Shown: positions 1 through 9,060 of the stretch, piece by piece
How the letters are laid out: each line of letters begins with the position of its first letter
Numbering within the stretch: the first letter of the stretch is position 1
Source of the DNA: Pseudisothecium myosuroides
Taxonomy: Eukaryota > Streptophyta > Bryopsida > Hypnales > Lembophyllaceae
Length of the DNA: 64,000 nucleotides
Assembly: GCA_951799445.1 (NCBI GenBank)
Contig: OX637290.1
Coordinates: 32,916,987 to 32,980,986, forward strand
Reading direction: 5' to 3'
Notes under the pieces: model-generated
Seen by the model: only the letters and a program-made list of their open reading frames with translations
The model's database searches: none
What the model was told of the DNA's origin: nothing
Translations under genes and position numbers: made by a program

Positions 1-690
1 TCCGATCTCCCGTGAGGTCTCGCTGCCCTAGTTGGTAAACGGAAGAGCTTTAGTTGATGTTGGAACAGACGGGTTCGCTTGTAACCACCTAACTTCGCAC
101 GGAGGGAACTTGGCATCAAGGTCGTTGTAGTATGAGAGGATCGTACGGGGGGTCTTTGTGTGACCTGCCAACCGGATCGCTGTCCGGGTGGCTGTGAGAG
201 ATCAAACCGGATCCGCGCTAGTGTAGGAAATAGTGGATTAGAGAAGTGGGTCTTCAGCCACTATAAGTCACGGAAGGAGTGGCGGGCCTGCCACTCTAAA
301 AAACAAGCGGCGAACCCTCTGATGGTAAAACAGAGGCAAAACTAAACCGGAGTATAATGAGAGTACGTGTGAGAGGACCGGATCGGATCGGTCCAGAGGA
401 GTTCCAGGATCAGAAGTGTTAGGATCCTGGGTTGTGGAAGTTTTACAGGACCGAATAGCTTGACAGGCCGGAAGAAATAGAGAGAGGTCTGGTCGTTGTT
501 TTTGGTGTGTTGTTTCCGGTTTTAGATCTAGGACCGGAAAGTAGAAATTGGAGACTGGCTGAGCTTAAGTTGGGAATAGAGCTAGACACTTCACAGAATC
601 TCGTGGGTTCGATCTTTAGAGTCATTTTGTTATGCTTTAGAGTGGTTTTTGGGAGTATAACAGGGAATTCACTTACTCTGTGCTGCGACA
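1..690 (+). mobile_element. 3' part of LTR-like element, family D (copy D0)
   Basis: This segment is the plus-strand counterpart of the 3' non-coding part of the D elements at 22478-23170 and 35590-36290, which lie in reverse orientation. It ends in TGCTGCGACA at 690, the same 3' terminus as D1. The next bases, AAAGC, join directly onto family C coding sequence, so D0 appears to be inserted in element C1. The 5' part of D0, including its ORF, lies before the window. It contains the conserved leader 12-mer GTCGTTGTAGTA (121-132) and the hairpin at 316-336. The short ORFs here are not supported as genes. Confidence 0.85.
316..336 (+). other. Conserved leader hairpin (CCTCTG ... CAGAGG)
   Basis: A 6-bp perfect stem, CCTCTG/CAGAGG, closes a 9-nt loop (ATGGTAAAA). 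The same hairpin with a nearly identical loop occurs in every C and D copy, at 3012-3032, 8611-8631 and 46305-46325 and in reverse near 22840 and 35950. A paired variant is present in E near 59365. Conservation among otherwise diverged families suggests an RNA structure in the element leader. Confidence 0.6.
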
Positions 691-691
691 A

Positions 692-2170
692 AAGCCCACC
701 CGGATTACAATGACTGTGGCAAATACAATTTTCGGAGCGCTGGGAGATAGAGAGAATCCGGCTCCCAGGCCGGTCAGTTGGGGAGTGATCATTCACTCTG
801 TAGTGGAAAAGTTAGCGGTCAATATCGCGAACAAGAAGTCAAGTCCGATTAGCCCCTATCTTTTCCATCTGTATCACTCCGAGGATGCATTGGCCGGACT
901 GAAAATGACAGTGTACCGGAAGGGCGAGAATCTGTTGCGGTACGGACTTCCCGCGGAGGATGAACCGGATGAGCTCGAGACGGAAGAAGAGGAACCGGAA
1001 CCGGAGCAGGCATCACCCAACGTTGGAGGGACGCGCCGGAAGTCGACTGATCAGGGTGCGCGGGGGAAACAGGAAGCCGAGGAGGTAGAGAAGCCCCGAG
1101 ACCCACTTCCGGATACGGATCAGCTAGAGGCCACCATCAAATGGCTAATAGCTACCCGGGCACAGAATGAGCGGATGGCGGCGCTGATCCCGGAGATGTG
1201 CGAGAAATTGGGAGTGAAGGAAGAAACCCAAATTCTGGTGGCGTTGGCGGAAAGGCCGGATCCGGAAGCGGTGAAGCAACTGGAGGACCGGATTCTGACC
1301 TTGGAGCAAGAACGGGATCGGTTTCGAGAACAAGCTGCGTGGTCAGAAAGAGAACGGATGGCCGCTGAAGGAAAGGAGGGAGAAGCCCTCGATCTGGTCC
1401 GGAATGTCCGGGGCCTGTTTGACAATCCGGCGGACATTCTTGCTAGAGCTACACTCTGGAATTCCCAAATGGTGAAGGATGGTCACGTGGTCGGATCGAA
1501 GGTGGTGAACATCCTCGTGGATTTTGAAGTCCGGATTGAGGGAATGCTAAAGGAAGTCCGGCAGCTGTTGGACAACCTGGATCCGCTTGAAGGCTTAGAC
1601 CAAGGTCTTTTTGACCTGGGTCATGATCTCCAAGAAGGAGGGGCACAGAATCAGCCTTCTCCGGCAAAGAACAAAACACTTGCCGGAATGTCGCAAGCCG
1701 GAACCGCATTGGCCCAGAAGAAGAGGTCATTAGTGAAGGAGTTTGCGGCCACGACTCCGGTGAGGGACGTTGTTCTAGGCGTGCCAGCCGGAAAAACTGC
1801 GTCCGTGGCGAATCTCTTCCCCGACAGACCGGTTGCTTCTACTTTCTGGGAACCAGCCTTACCCAAAACGATGTTGAACCCAGCTCGGACGGATCCGGTG
1901 AGTTTTACTCACATGCTCCAGCCCCTTCTGCAGACACCATTACCGTCCCAACTCATCGACCTTATTGTTCCGAAACCACGAGGGCGACGGTTACTGAACG
2001 AGGCGGACCCGGAATCGGAAGAGGAGGAGGAGGAGACGACTCAATCGGAGGAAGAAGAGTTGCAGCCTCCCCGGACCAGGTCAAAGACGAAGAACACCCC
2101 GCCCAAGAAGACAGGTGGATCGCCATCACAGGGTGGCACTTCTGTGAAGCAGGCTAAGAGAAATAAATGA
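692..2170 (+). CDS. C-family coiled-coil protein, N-terminally cut by D0
   Basis: The open frame corresponds to residues from about 142 onward of the intact 632-residue protein in C2, starting at KPTRIT. The frame runs without a stop from inside the D0 terminus into C, but the apparent start there is only the insertion junction; the first in-frame ATG is about 710. Visible parts are the end of a conserved N-terminal domain (NTIFGALGDREN, SPYLFHLYHSED), an acidic linker (EEEEPEPEQ), a coiled coil rich in E, R, L and Q, and a second acidic tract. The tail is basic. No enzyme motif is seen. Function unknown. Because the N-terminus is separated by an insertion, this copy is probably not functional. 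Confidence 0.75.
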   Translation, partial: KPTRITMTVANTIFGALGDRENPAPRPVSWGVIIHSVVEKLAVNIANKKSSPISPYLFHLYHSEDALAGLKMTVYRKGENLLRYGLPAEDEPDELETEEEEPEPEQASPNVGGTRRKSTDQGARGKQEAEEVEKPRDPLPDTDQLEATIKWLIATRAQNERMAALIPEMCEKLGVKEETQILVALAERPDPEAVKQLEDRILTLEQERDRFREQAAWSERERMAAEGKEGEALDLVRNVRGLFDNPADILARATLWNSQMVKDGHVVGSKVVNILVDFEVRIEGMLKEVRQLLDNLDPLEGLDQGLFDLGHDLQEGGAQNQPSPAKNKTLAGMSQAGTALAQKKRSLVKEFAATTPVRDVVLGVPAGKTASVANLFPDRPVASTFWEPALPKTMLNPARTDPVSFTHMLQPLLQTPLPSQLIDLIVPKPRGRRLLNEADPESEEEEEETTQSEEEELQPPRTRSKTKNTPPKKTGGSPSQGGTSVKQAKRNK

Positions 2171-2382
2171 CTATCTAGGGTAGCCGTAATAGTAGTTAGG
2201 ATTCTTACCAGGATAGTAGTTCCGGAAACGGATTTTCCGGATGTGGGACCGGTAGTTCCGGACTTTTAGGAGTTTAACGTTTTCCCGGTATTCCCGGAAC
2301 GGTCTTCAGGGCCGTTGCCTTTTTGCTTTTTGGTTGGCCGTTGGCCGGTTTTCTGGTGGCCGTTTGAGCTGCCGTTTTGTGG

Positions 2383-2392
2383 GTTTTTAAGG
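2383..2392 (+). promoter_or_regulatory. TATA-like box after the ORF in C1
   Basis: TTTTTAAGGG is followed by a conserved GGCAGGCCGGCTTGTTGGCC stretch and TCATTCC. The same block is at about 7983 (C2), 45676 (C3) and, diverged, 58693 (E). Placed after the ORF and about 0.9 kb before the element end, it fits a U3/R promoter of an LTR. Inference from conservation only. Confidence 0.5.
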
Positions 2393-2619
2393 GCAGGCCG
2401 GCTTGTTGGCCTGTCATTCCTTTTCCTTGTTCATTTAATCTGAAGCATTCAGAAAAGCACTCGTTGGATTATTCTCTTGCGTATCGCGTCTATAGTCACT
2501 TGTGTGGATGTGTAAGTGAGAGTGTGCAAGGGGAGGAGTCCGGATTCTTGGACTGCCGGATTAGGCTGAGTGTGTTTTATGGATGAATTATTAGACTTGC
2601 GCAGTGAGAAAGTGGCGCC

Positions 2620-2860
2620 TTTAAATTGTTGGTACGGTGATCCGGTGGAGACCAAGGAGTGGTCCGGAAGCTAGTCCGGAATTCGCAGGGGCGGTTCTGT
2701 GCGGAGATAGGCGACCGCCAGAGGAATATTTCCACCCATCCGGAAGGCTAGTCAACCTCATGAGCGGTCGAGAGCTAGGAAGTCATTCCCTTAGTTCCGG
2801 AAGTCCGGTATCCGTCGTTGTAGTAAGGAGGACCTAACGCTACCCTGTGTGACCAGCTTT
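2620..2860 (+). other. Conserved non-coding leader block of family C
   Basis: This stretch (TGATCCGGTGGAGACC ... GTCGTTGTAGTA ... CCTGTGTGACC) is almost unchanged in C1, C2 and C3 and recognisable in E (58990-59210). The D families keep the 12-mer GTCGTTGTAGTA and the GTGTGACC that follows. A possible stem GGCGGT/ACCGCC lies near 2690-2720. It is better conserved between families than most of the ORF, so it probably acts as RNA or DNA signal in the R/U5 region. Confidence 0.5.
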
Positions 2861-3354
2861 TCGAATAGGCCATCCGGAATGTTGTGAGGATGCCACCCTG
2901 TTTACTCAACTAGATTTATTCTTGGGTTGTGTTTTGTTTTATGCTAATAGAGTTTATGTCAGATACAGAGTGGTGCAGTTCCCCACCCCTTGGAAAGAGC
3001 AAGTGAGGAACCCTCTGAGGGTGAAACAGAGGTATCGAAAACCAACTTGTTAGAAAGACGGAACCGGAAGATTGTGTAGAGCTGAATCCGGAAGAGAATC
3101 CGGAAAGGAAGTAGTTCCGGAAAAAAGTTCATGTGTTGAAAGGACCCTTCTCGAGGTGGTCAAAATCCGGAAACTTAGAGGTCTCGAAACACTAATTTTG
3201 AATCAACGTCTGGAATCTCCTGGGACGATAACTTGTGTCATTTTAGCACGTTTCGTTGTTAAAGATACTTACGCCTAGATTACGCGTACGACAGGATATC
3301 ACGATCGCCGCATTCTAACACAAAACTATCGTGTATCGCAAAGCTAGAACTTCG

Positions 3355-3436
3355 TCGTGGGATCCCATGATGACGAGGTTCTATTGGATACAAGGTCCAA
3401 AGTGTAGTGCAGGACCATCGTGGGATCCCACGATGG
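3355..3436. repeat. Palindromes TCGTGGGATCCCACGA, downstream pair
   Basis: A palindrome with one mismatched pair is at 3355-3370 and a perfect 22-bp palindrome is at 3415-3436, both centred on TCGTGGGATCCCACGA. They lie just 3' of the minus-strand gene at 3500-4823. Related copies lie on its other side. Confidence 0.8.
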
Positions 3437-3499
3437 CCAGGTCTGGCCCTCTTGGATGACCTACAAACAAACTTATGTATATACTGACGGCATTCTTAC

Positions 3500-4823
3500 A
3501 TTGTACTCTTGCAAGTGTGCTCTGCCCAATATTGCTGGTTGTGGACTTCCCATGCTCCGCCACTTGATTCTTGCATTCAGCAGCTACTTCGTGAAGTTCT
3601 GCTCCTCCTATTCGCCTACGACGTTTTGGTTCAGCGCCCGCGAGAAGTGCAGTAGGTCTCCGTGGTGATCTTTGTCCGTCCACACAGGTAAAATATTAAA
3701 GGTGGAGGCGAGCTTCTTATCCTTCTTGGCAATCACACCAAGCCTAATCAGGTCTTTGAACGCCTGGACAATGTGTTGGCCGCCTATTATGTAGTGCGTC
3801 TTGGGATTTTCAAAGATTTCCTTCTTCGGCGCTTGCTTCTGGTAGTACGACACTACCTTCGCTGGGCCGTAGGGTTCCGCTTTAAGAGGAAGCATTGTTA
3901 TGACTCTATTCTCTAAGTCATAGTCTGGTGTGATTCGTGCCTTCCTCGTCAGCGCATCAAGCCGTTGTGCCTGAATTCCCCTGTACACGAGCAGTGCTTC
4001 TGGTGCCTGGTGCAGATAGTCATAGTGCATGCAGATGAGCTCTCTTTTGCTGTCAGAGAGTGGTTTCCTGCCCCATTTGTACAGGCCACCGAAGGAGTTC
4101 TCGTACAAGCTCTTCATCGCATTCATCTCTTCCGGTGTCATCTTCTTCACGTCAACCTCCCCTAAAGTCACAGCCCTATGCAGCGGAAGCGGGGTATTCG
4201 GTTTAGGCTTCTTTTCGGATGTCCCTGTTGCGGCATCATCTTCGTCCCCGGGAGCTCCAATTGCAAACTTCTTCTTCCTGTTCTTCTTCTTCGGGGACGG
4301 CGTGGGAGCAACCACTGTCATGGCTTCGGGGCGAGCGTTTGTATCTCGCAAGTCTTCCATGATTATGTCCCATTGGTTTTTCAGCTCTCTAGGCTTCCAC
4401 CGAGGCTTCGACGTGTCTTTGCACATCAGATGTGCCTTTGCAATCAGAGACTGGTACAGACTAAGGCTGAACTTTGTGTAGTCAAGGATCAGCCCAAACG
4501 TTATGATGTCCCCGGAAAGGGGAACCTTCTCCTCTATAACTAGGAGCGCTGTGTCGTCGTCAAGTCCCTTCAATTCAAGTACCCTGAGTCCGGCAGTCGG
4601 GTGCCCCATCGTCCCATTCATCAGTGTGGGAAGAATGATGGGGGAGCCGTCACTCTCTGCTTTCCAGGCAATACCCCAATGTGTAATCTGCTCGTCGCAT
4701 CGGAAAAAGGCTGCTGGTGGGTGTGGACCTGTGTACTCCATGGAAGTAATGTAGCAGAACTTGATGAAGGTATTAAGCTTCCTTGGTGTCAGTTCTTCTG
4801 GCCTTTCGTCCGCTTGCATTTCA
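3500..4823 (-). pseudogene. Internal exon of a GQH-motif (weakly ParB/sulfiredoxin-like) gene with two in-frame TAG codons
   Basis: An open frame of about 440 codons is bounded by an AG acceptor (TGCTGCAG, at 4824-4826) and a GTAAG donor (3495-3499), so this looks like an internal exon rather than a whole gene. The ATG at 4817-4819 need not be the start. The middle is a Lys- and Pro-rich linker (SPKKKNRKKK, EKKPKPNTP). After it, ENRVITMLPL and HYIIGGQHIVQAF recall the ParB/DGQHR fold, in which a GQH-type motif follows a short beta strand. This is a weak match and no nuclease function is claimed. Two in-frame TAG codons (3608-3610 and 3584-3586) interrupt it, and sensible sequence continues after each (EEQNFTK, LLNARIKWRSMGSPQ). 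Palindromic repeats flank the exon on both sides. Confidence 0.55.
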
Positions 4824-4922
4824 CTGCAGCATGGTAGAAGGAGATGTTAGTTTTTGACATTGTCCGGACGAGCAAATATTACCTTGATATTATTCCCGTT
4901 TCGAATTTAGATTTCATACATA

Positions 4923-5207
4923 GTCGTGGGATCCCACGACGGCTATTATTTCCAACTTGAAAGAGAAGGAAAGGTTGCGTGATCATTTTGATGATCAAGT
5001 TTTACAAACTACCATAGTCGTGGGATATCACGATTGGTTACATTCACGGACATTAGTGGGCAGGAGATCACTACTTTTCAGTTCACTTACTCAAGGCGTC
5101 CTGGCATATGACAAAGGCGCTAAAATATATAGAAGAGAGATTGGAATGTCTTAAAACTAGATCGGTGATGATCTGTAAAATTACACTCCATCGTGGGATC
5201 CCACGAT
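4923..5207. repeat. Palindromes TCGTGGGATCCCACGA, upstream group
   Basis: Perfect 18-bp palindromes occur at 4923-4940 and 5190-5207, and a diverged copy (TCGTGGGATATCACGA) is at 5018-5033. Together with the pair at 3355-3436 there are five copies within 1.9 kb, plus a half copy at 3294-3304, and none elsewhere in the window that I could see. If the acceptor at 4824 is real, these lie in the upstream intron. Confidence 0.8.
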
Positions 5208-5427
5208 TGATTGCAGGGTTGTCTTATTTGACACGTTTTTGGGTTTTGGTGTCGTGTTGAACGTCTGACGTCGCGTGTCGTATAGGACAACTTGACGGAT
5301 GGGCGTCGCACCTTGTCGCGTAAGGGTAAAAAAATTTATCCCATTAAAACTCGATGTCACCTACGTGGCAATCTCTAAAAATTGATGTGGCAATTGAAAA
5401 CCACGTCAGCATAGGCGACTACAGGTG
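5208..5427. other. Non-coding flank of C2
   Basis: No gene is seen. The sequence has CG-rich short repeats (GTCGCG, ACGTGGCA) resembling the region 39990-40110 in reverse, so C2 is probably inserted into an older non-coding repeat. Confidence 0.4.
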
Positions 5428-5715
5428 GGGGTTGTGGGAGTACGTATCATCCGGAAAGTCCCAATTAACAATTTAGTGGAGGTAAAAGTAGCAGAACTTT
5501 TTCAATTTTTGCATTTAAATACGAAGTTAGGACTTAGATATTAGAAATAGAAATTAGTTTCTACGTAGAAAAGATAAAACTCTAAATAGGCTACGCAGCC
5601 TGCCGGAAAGCCGGAAAGTTCCGGAAAGTTCCGGATTGTAGGGACCTACCGCCTAGGTTCCGGCTAGGGAACTTACGGGAACGTTTTTGGCGGCGGGAAC
5701 TTAGGGTTCTGACAG

Positions 5716-5726
5716 GTACTTAAACC
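5716..5726 (+). promoter_or_regulatory. TATA-like box before the C2 ORF
   Basis: GGTACTTAAACC lies about 150 bp before the ATG. The same box is at about 44840 (C3) and 57562 (E), about 40 bp before a conserved stretch (GAGAGAAAGAGTGGTG) that looks like a 5' untranslated leader. Confidence 0.5.
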
Positions 5727-5869
5727 CCACCGCCAGCCTCATTCAGTCTCTTTTACCCGTGCTCTTCCACGGTGCGTTAGAAGAGAGAAAGAGTGGTGAG
5801 TTAGGGCGTGTTAGGGAGAGAAAGGGAGGAAGGTGCCGATTGCACCGGATTGTCCTAGCAGTCGGTGAG

Positions 5870-7768
5870 ATGGCGAAAGCGAGTCGATCCCGGAGGTCGG
5901 TAGTGACAGCCCGGGGCGTACGTCCGGTTATCCCATCGGATCCGGAGCGCCTGAAGGAGTTAGAAGAGGACCTAGAAATCATGGGGTGTTTAGGATTAGT
6001 AAAACGTCCATGGAACGTCTGGAGTGAAGAGATGATTGACGAGCTGGTTTCCGGAGTGGGTAATCAGTTTGATTTGACGATTAGGGGTCGATCTAGGGCC
6101 TGGACTCCGGAGTTGTGGGCGAAGGCATACTTTACGCCAAGCAGGGGTTCCGGAATAGCGTCCCGGACGGACACTTACGCCCTGGAGGTATTCTGGAGTC
6201 ATGCAGATTCCAAGGAAGGGAACACCGCGAGTGATTGTAAGAGTCCCTGGGATGGGCAATTGTTAGCATTCCTCATCCCTATCTTGTATCCGGAAAAGCC
6301 CACCCGGATTACAATGACCGTGGCAAACACTATTTTTGGAGCGCTGGGAGATAGAGAGAATCCGGCTCCCAGGCCGATCAGTTGGGGAGTGATCATTCAC
6401 TCCGTAGTGGAAAAGTTAGCGGTCAATATCGCGAACAAGAAGTCAAGTCCGATTAGCCCCTATCTTTTCCATCTATATCACTCCGAGGATGCACTGGCGG
6501 GACCGGAAATGACAGTATACCGGAAGGGCGAGAATTTGTTGAAATACGGACTTCTCGCGGAAGATGAACCGGATGAGCTTGAGCCGGAAGAAGAGGAACC
6601 GGAACCGGAGCAGGCATCACCAAACGTTGGAGGGACACGCCGTAAATCAACTGATCAGGGTGCGCGGGGGAAGCAAGAAGCCGAGGAGGTGGAGAAGCCC
6701 CGAGAATCACTTCCGGAAACAGATCAGCTAGAGGCCACCATCAAATGGTTGTTAGCTACCCGGGCACAGAATGAGCGAATGTCGGCGCTGATCCAGGAGA
6801 TGTGCGAGAAATTGGGTGTAAAGGAAGAAACCCAACTCCTGGTGGCATTGACGGAAAGGCCAGATCCGGAAGCGATGAAGCAACTAGAGGACTGGATTTT
6901 GACCTTGGAGCAAGAACGGGACTGGTTTCGAGAACAAGCTGCGTGGTCGGAGAAAGAGCGGATGGCTGCTGAAGCAAAGGAGGGAGAAGCCCTCGATCTG
7001 GTCCGGAATGTCAGAAGCCTGTTTGACAATCCGGCGGATATTCTTGCTAGAGCTACACTCTGGAATAATCAAATGGTGAAGGATGGTCATGTGGCCGGAA
7101 CGAAGGTGGTGAGCATCCTCGTAGATTTTGAAGTCCGGATTGAAGGAATGCTCAAGGAAGTTCGGCAACTGTTGGGGAACTTGGATCCGCTTGAGGGGTT
7201 AGACCAAGGCCTTTTTGACCTGGGTCAAGATCTCCAAGAAGGAGGGGCACAGAACCATCCTTCTCCGGCAAAAAGTAAAACAATTGCCGGAACATCGCAA
7301 GCCGGAACAGCATTGGCCCAGAAGAGGAGGTCGCTAGTGAAGCAGTTTGCGGCCTCGACTCCGGTAAAGGACGTTGTCCTAGGCATTCCAGCCGGAAGAA
7401 CTGCGTCGGTGGCGAATCTCTTCCCCGACAGACCGGTTGCTTCTACTTTCTGGGAACCAGCTTTACCCGGAACGGTGTTGAACCCAGTGCGGACGGATCC
7501 GGTGAGTTTCACTCACATGCTCCAGCCCTTTCTCCAGACGCCGCCACCGTCCCAGCTCATCGATCTTACTGTTCCGAAACCAAGAGGGCGACGGCTACTG
7601 AGCGAGACGGTCCCGGAATCGGAAGAGGAGGAGACGACTCAATCGGAGGAAGAAGAGTTGCAGCCTCCCCGGACCAGGTCGAAGACAAAGAACACCCCAC
7701 CACAGAAGACAGGTGGATCGCCATCTCAGGGTGGCACTTTTGTAAAGAAGGCTAAGAGAAATAGGTGA
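5870..7768 (+). CDS. C-family coiled-coil protein, intact (632 aa), function unknown
   Basis: This is the only complete copy of this protein in the window. I chose the ATG at 5870 (MAKASRSRR) because the longer frame begins with a GTG and lies in the leader conserved in C3 and E. Residues about 20-190 form a conserved domain also present in D1 (LGLVKRPW, NQFDLTIRG, WTPELWAKAY, KPTRITMTVANTIFGAL, SPYLFHLYHSED). An acidic, Glu/Pro-rich linker follows, then a long coiled coil, a segment ending in LVDFEVRIEGMLKEVRQLL that is shared with D and E, a Pro/Ser-rich part, an acidic tract and a basic end (KKAKRNR) that could be a nuclear signal. No polymerase, protease, integrase or zinc knuckle is visible. 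A Gag-like or DNA-packaging role is possible but is only a guess. Confidence 0.8.
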   Translation: MAKASRSRRSVVTARGVRPVIPSDPERLKELEEDLEIMGCLGLVKRPWNVWSEEMIDELVSGVGNQFDLTIRGRSRAWTPELWAKAYFTPSRGSGIASRTDTYALEVFWSHADSKEGNTASDCKSPWDGQLLAFLIPILYPEKPTRITMTVANTIFGALGDRENPAPRPISWGVIIHSVVEKLAVNIANKKSSPISPYLFHLYHSEDALAGPEMTVYRKGENLLKYGLLAEDEPDELEPEEEEPEPEQASPNVGGTRRKSTDQGARGKQEAEEVEKPRESLPETDQLEATIKWLLATRAQNERMSALIQEMCEKLGVKEETQLLVALTERPDPEAMKQLEDWILTLEQERDWFREQAAWSEKERMAAEAKEGEALDLVRNVRSLFDNPADILARATLWNNQMVKDGHVAGTKVVSILVDFEVRIEGMLKEVRQLLGNLDPLEGLDQGLFDLGQDLQEGGAQNHPSPAKSKTIAGTSQAGTALAQKRRSLVKQFAASTPVKDVVLGIPAGRTASVANLFPDRPVASTFWEPALPGTVLNPVRTDPVSFTHMLQPFLQTPPPSQLIDLTVPKPRGRRLLSETVPESEEEETTQSEEEELQPPRTRSKTKNTPPQKTGGSPSQGGTFVKKAKRNR

Positions 7769-8229
7769 CTATCTAGGGTAGCCGTAATTATAGTTAGGAT
7801 TCTTACCGGGATGGTAGTTCCGGAACCGGATTTTCCGGATGTGGGTCCAGTAGTTCCGGACTTTTAGGAGTTAAACGGTTTCCCAGTTTTCCCGGAACGG
7901 TCTTTAGGGCCGTTGCCTTTTTGCTTTTTGGTTGGCCGTTGGCCGATTTTTCTGGTGGCCATTTGGGCTGCCGTTTTGTGGGTTTTTAAGGGCAGGCCGG
8001 CTTGTTGGCCTGTCATTCCTTTTCCTTGTTCATTTAATCTGAAGCATTCAGAAAAGCACTCATTGGATTATTCTCTTGCGTATCGCGTCTATAGTCACTT
8101 GTGTGGATGTGTAAGTGAGAGTGTGCAAGGGGAGGAGTCCGAATTCTTGGACTGCCGGATTAGGCTGAGTGTGTTTTACGGATGAATTATTAGACTTGCG
8201 CAGTGAGAAAGTGGCGCCTTTAAATCGTT

Positions 8230-8470
8230 GGTACGGTGATCCGGTGGAGACCAAGGAGTGGTCCGGAAGCTAGTCCGGAATTCGCAGGGGCGGTTCTGTG
8301 CGGAGATAGGCGACCGCCAGAGGAATATTTCCACCCATCCGGAAGGCTAGTCAACCTCATGAGCGGTCGAGAGCTAGGAAGTCATTCCCTTAGTTCCGGA
8401 AGTCCGGTATCCGTCGTTGTAGTAAGGAGGACCTAACGCTACCCTGTGTGACCAACTTTCCGGATAGGCC
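8230..8470 (+). other. Conserved leader block of C2, with hairpin at 8611-8631
   Basis: Same block as at 2620-2860, with GTCGTTGTAGTA at 8413-8424 and the CCTCTG/CAGAGG hairpin 190 bp further on. A TATA-like TTTTTAAGGG at about 7983 precedes it. Confidence 0.5.
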
Positions 8471-8898
8471 ATCCGGGATGTTGTGAGGATGCCACCCTGT
8501 TTACTCAACTAGATCTATTCTTGGGTTGTGTTTTGTTTTATGTTAATAGAGTTTATGTCAGAGACGGAGTGGTGCAGTTCCCTACCCCTCGGAAAGAGCA
8601 AGTGAGGAACCCTCTGAGGGTGAAACAGAGGTATCGAAAACCAACTTGTTAGAAAGACGGAACTGGAAGATTGGATAGAGCCGGATCCGGAAGAGAATCC
8701 GGAAAGGAAGTAGTTCCGGAAAAGAGTTTGTGTGTTGAAAGGACCCCTTTCGAGGTGGTCAAAGTCCGGAAACTTAGAGGTCTCGAAACACTAATTTTGA
8801 ATCAACGTCTGGAATCTCCTGGGACGATAACTTGTGTCATCTTAGCACGTTTTTGTTGTTAAAGATACTTATGCCTAGATTACGCGCTCGACAGGGGT

Positions 8899-9060
8899 GC
8901 ATGAAGGTCAAGCTTAGGCGACCGCGGGTCCAAATTTTAGGGCAACTTTGGGTTTAAAAAGTAGGGCGACTTTGGGTTTAAGAATTAGGGCGACTTTGGA
9001 TTTAAGAGTGACCTCTGGTCTTGGGCGACCTCGGGTGGGCGACCTCTTTGTTGCAATTGG
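8899..9060 (+). repeat. GGGCGACTTTGGG repeat fragment
   Basis: Short degenerate tandem copies of GGGCGAC(T/C)T(T/C)GGG. The same unit forms the large array at 13780-16140 and appears in reverse at 39840-39920. Confidence 0.7.

Larger units (their letters stand above)
691..3293 (+). mobile_element. LTR-like element, family C (copy C1), 5' end replaced by D0
   Basis: From 691 this sequence aligns with C2 from about 6295 to its 3' end at 8893. It shares the ORF C-terminal two-thirds, the downstream TATA-like box, the conserved leader and the terminal GCGTACGACA (ends 3293). Its own 5' end is not visible because D0 sits at the join. If D0 is a simple insertion, the N-terminal half of C1 lies left of the window. 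Confidence 0.85.
5433..8893 (+). mobile_element. Complete LTR-like element, family C (copy C2, 3461 bp)
   Basis: It begins TGTGGGAGTACG and ends GCTCGACA, with a direct duplication GGGGT on both sides (5428-5432 and 8894-8898). TG...CA ends with a 5-bp duplication are the signature of LTR-retrotransposon integration. It contains one long ORF, a TATA-like box before it, a second one after it, and the conserved leader, but no internal copy of either end and no reverse transcriptase or integrase. It is therefore best read as a solo LTR carrying a gene, or as a novel single-ORF non-autonomous element. Confidence 0.85.

Noticed and set aside
3011..3033. Hammerhead ribozyme (CTGA...GAAAC) in the leader hairpin
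   Set aside because: There is no CTGATGA box with a stem II and no third stem; the GAAAC-like bases sit in a simple hairpin loop.
5436..8893. Family C as a DNA transposon with imperfect terminal inverted repeats and an 8-bp duplication (CATGGTGT around C3)
   Set aside because: The extra TGT is the element's own start repeated by chance in the flank. C2, E and D1 show only 5-bp duplications with TG...CA ends, which fits LTR-type integration.
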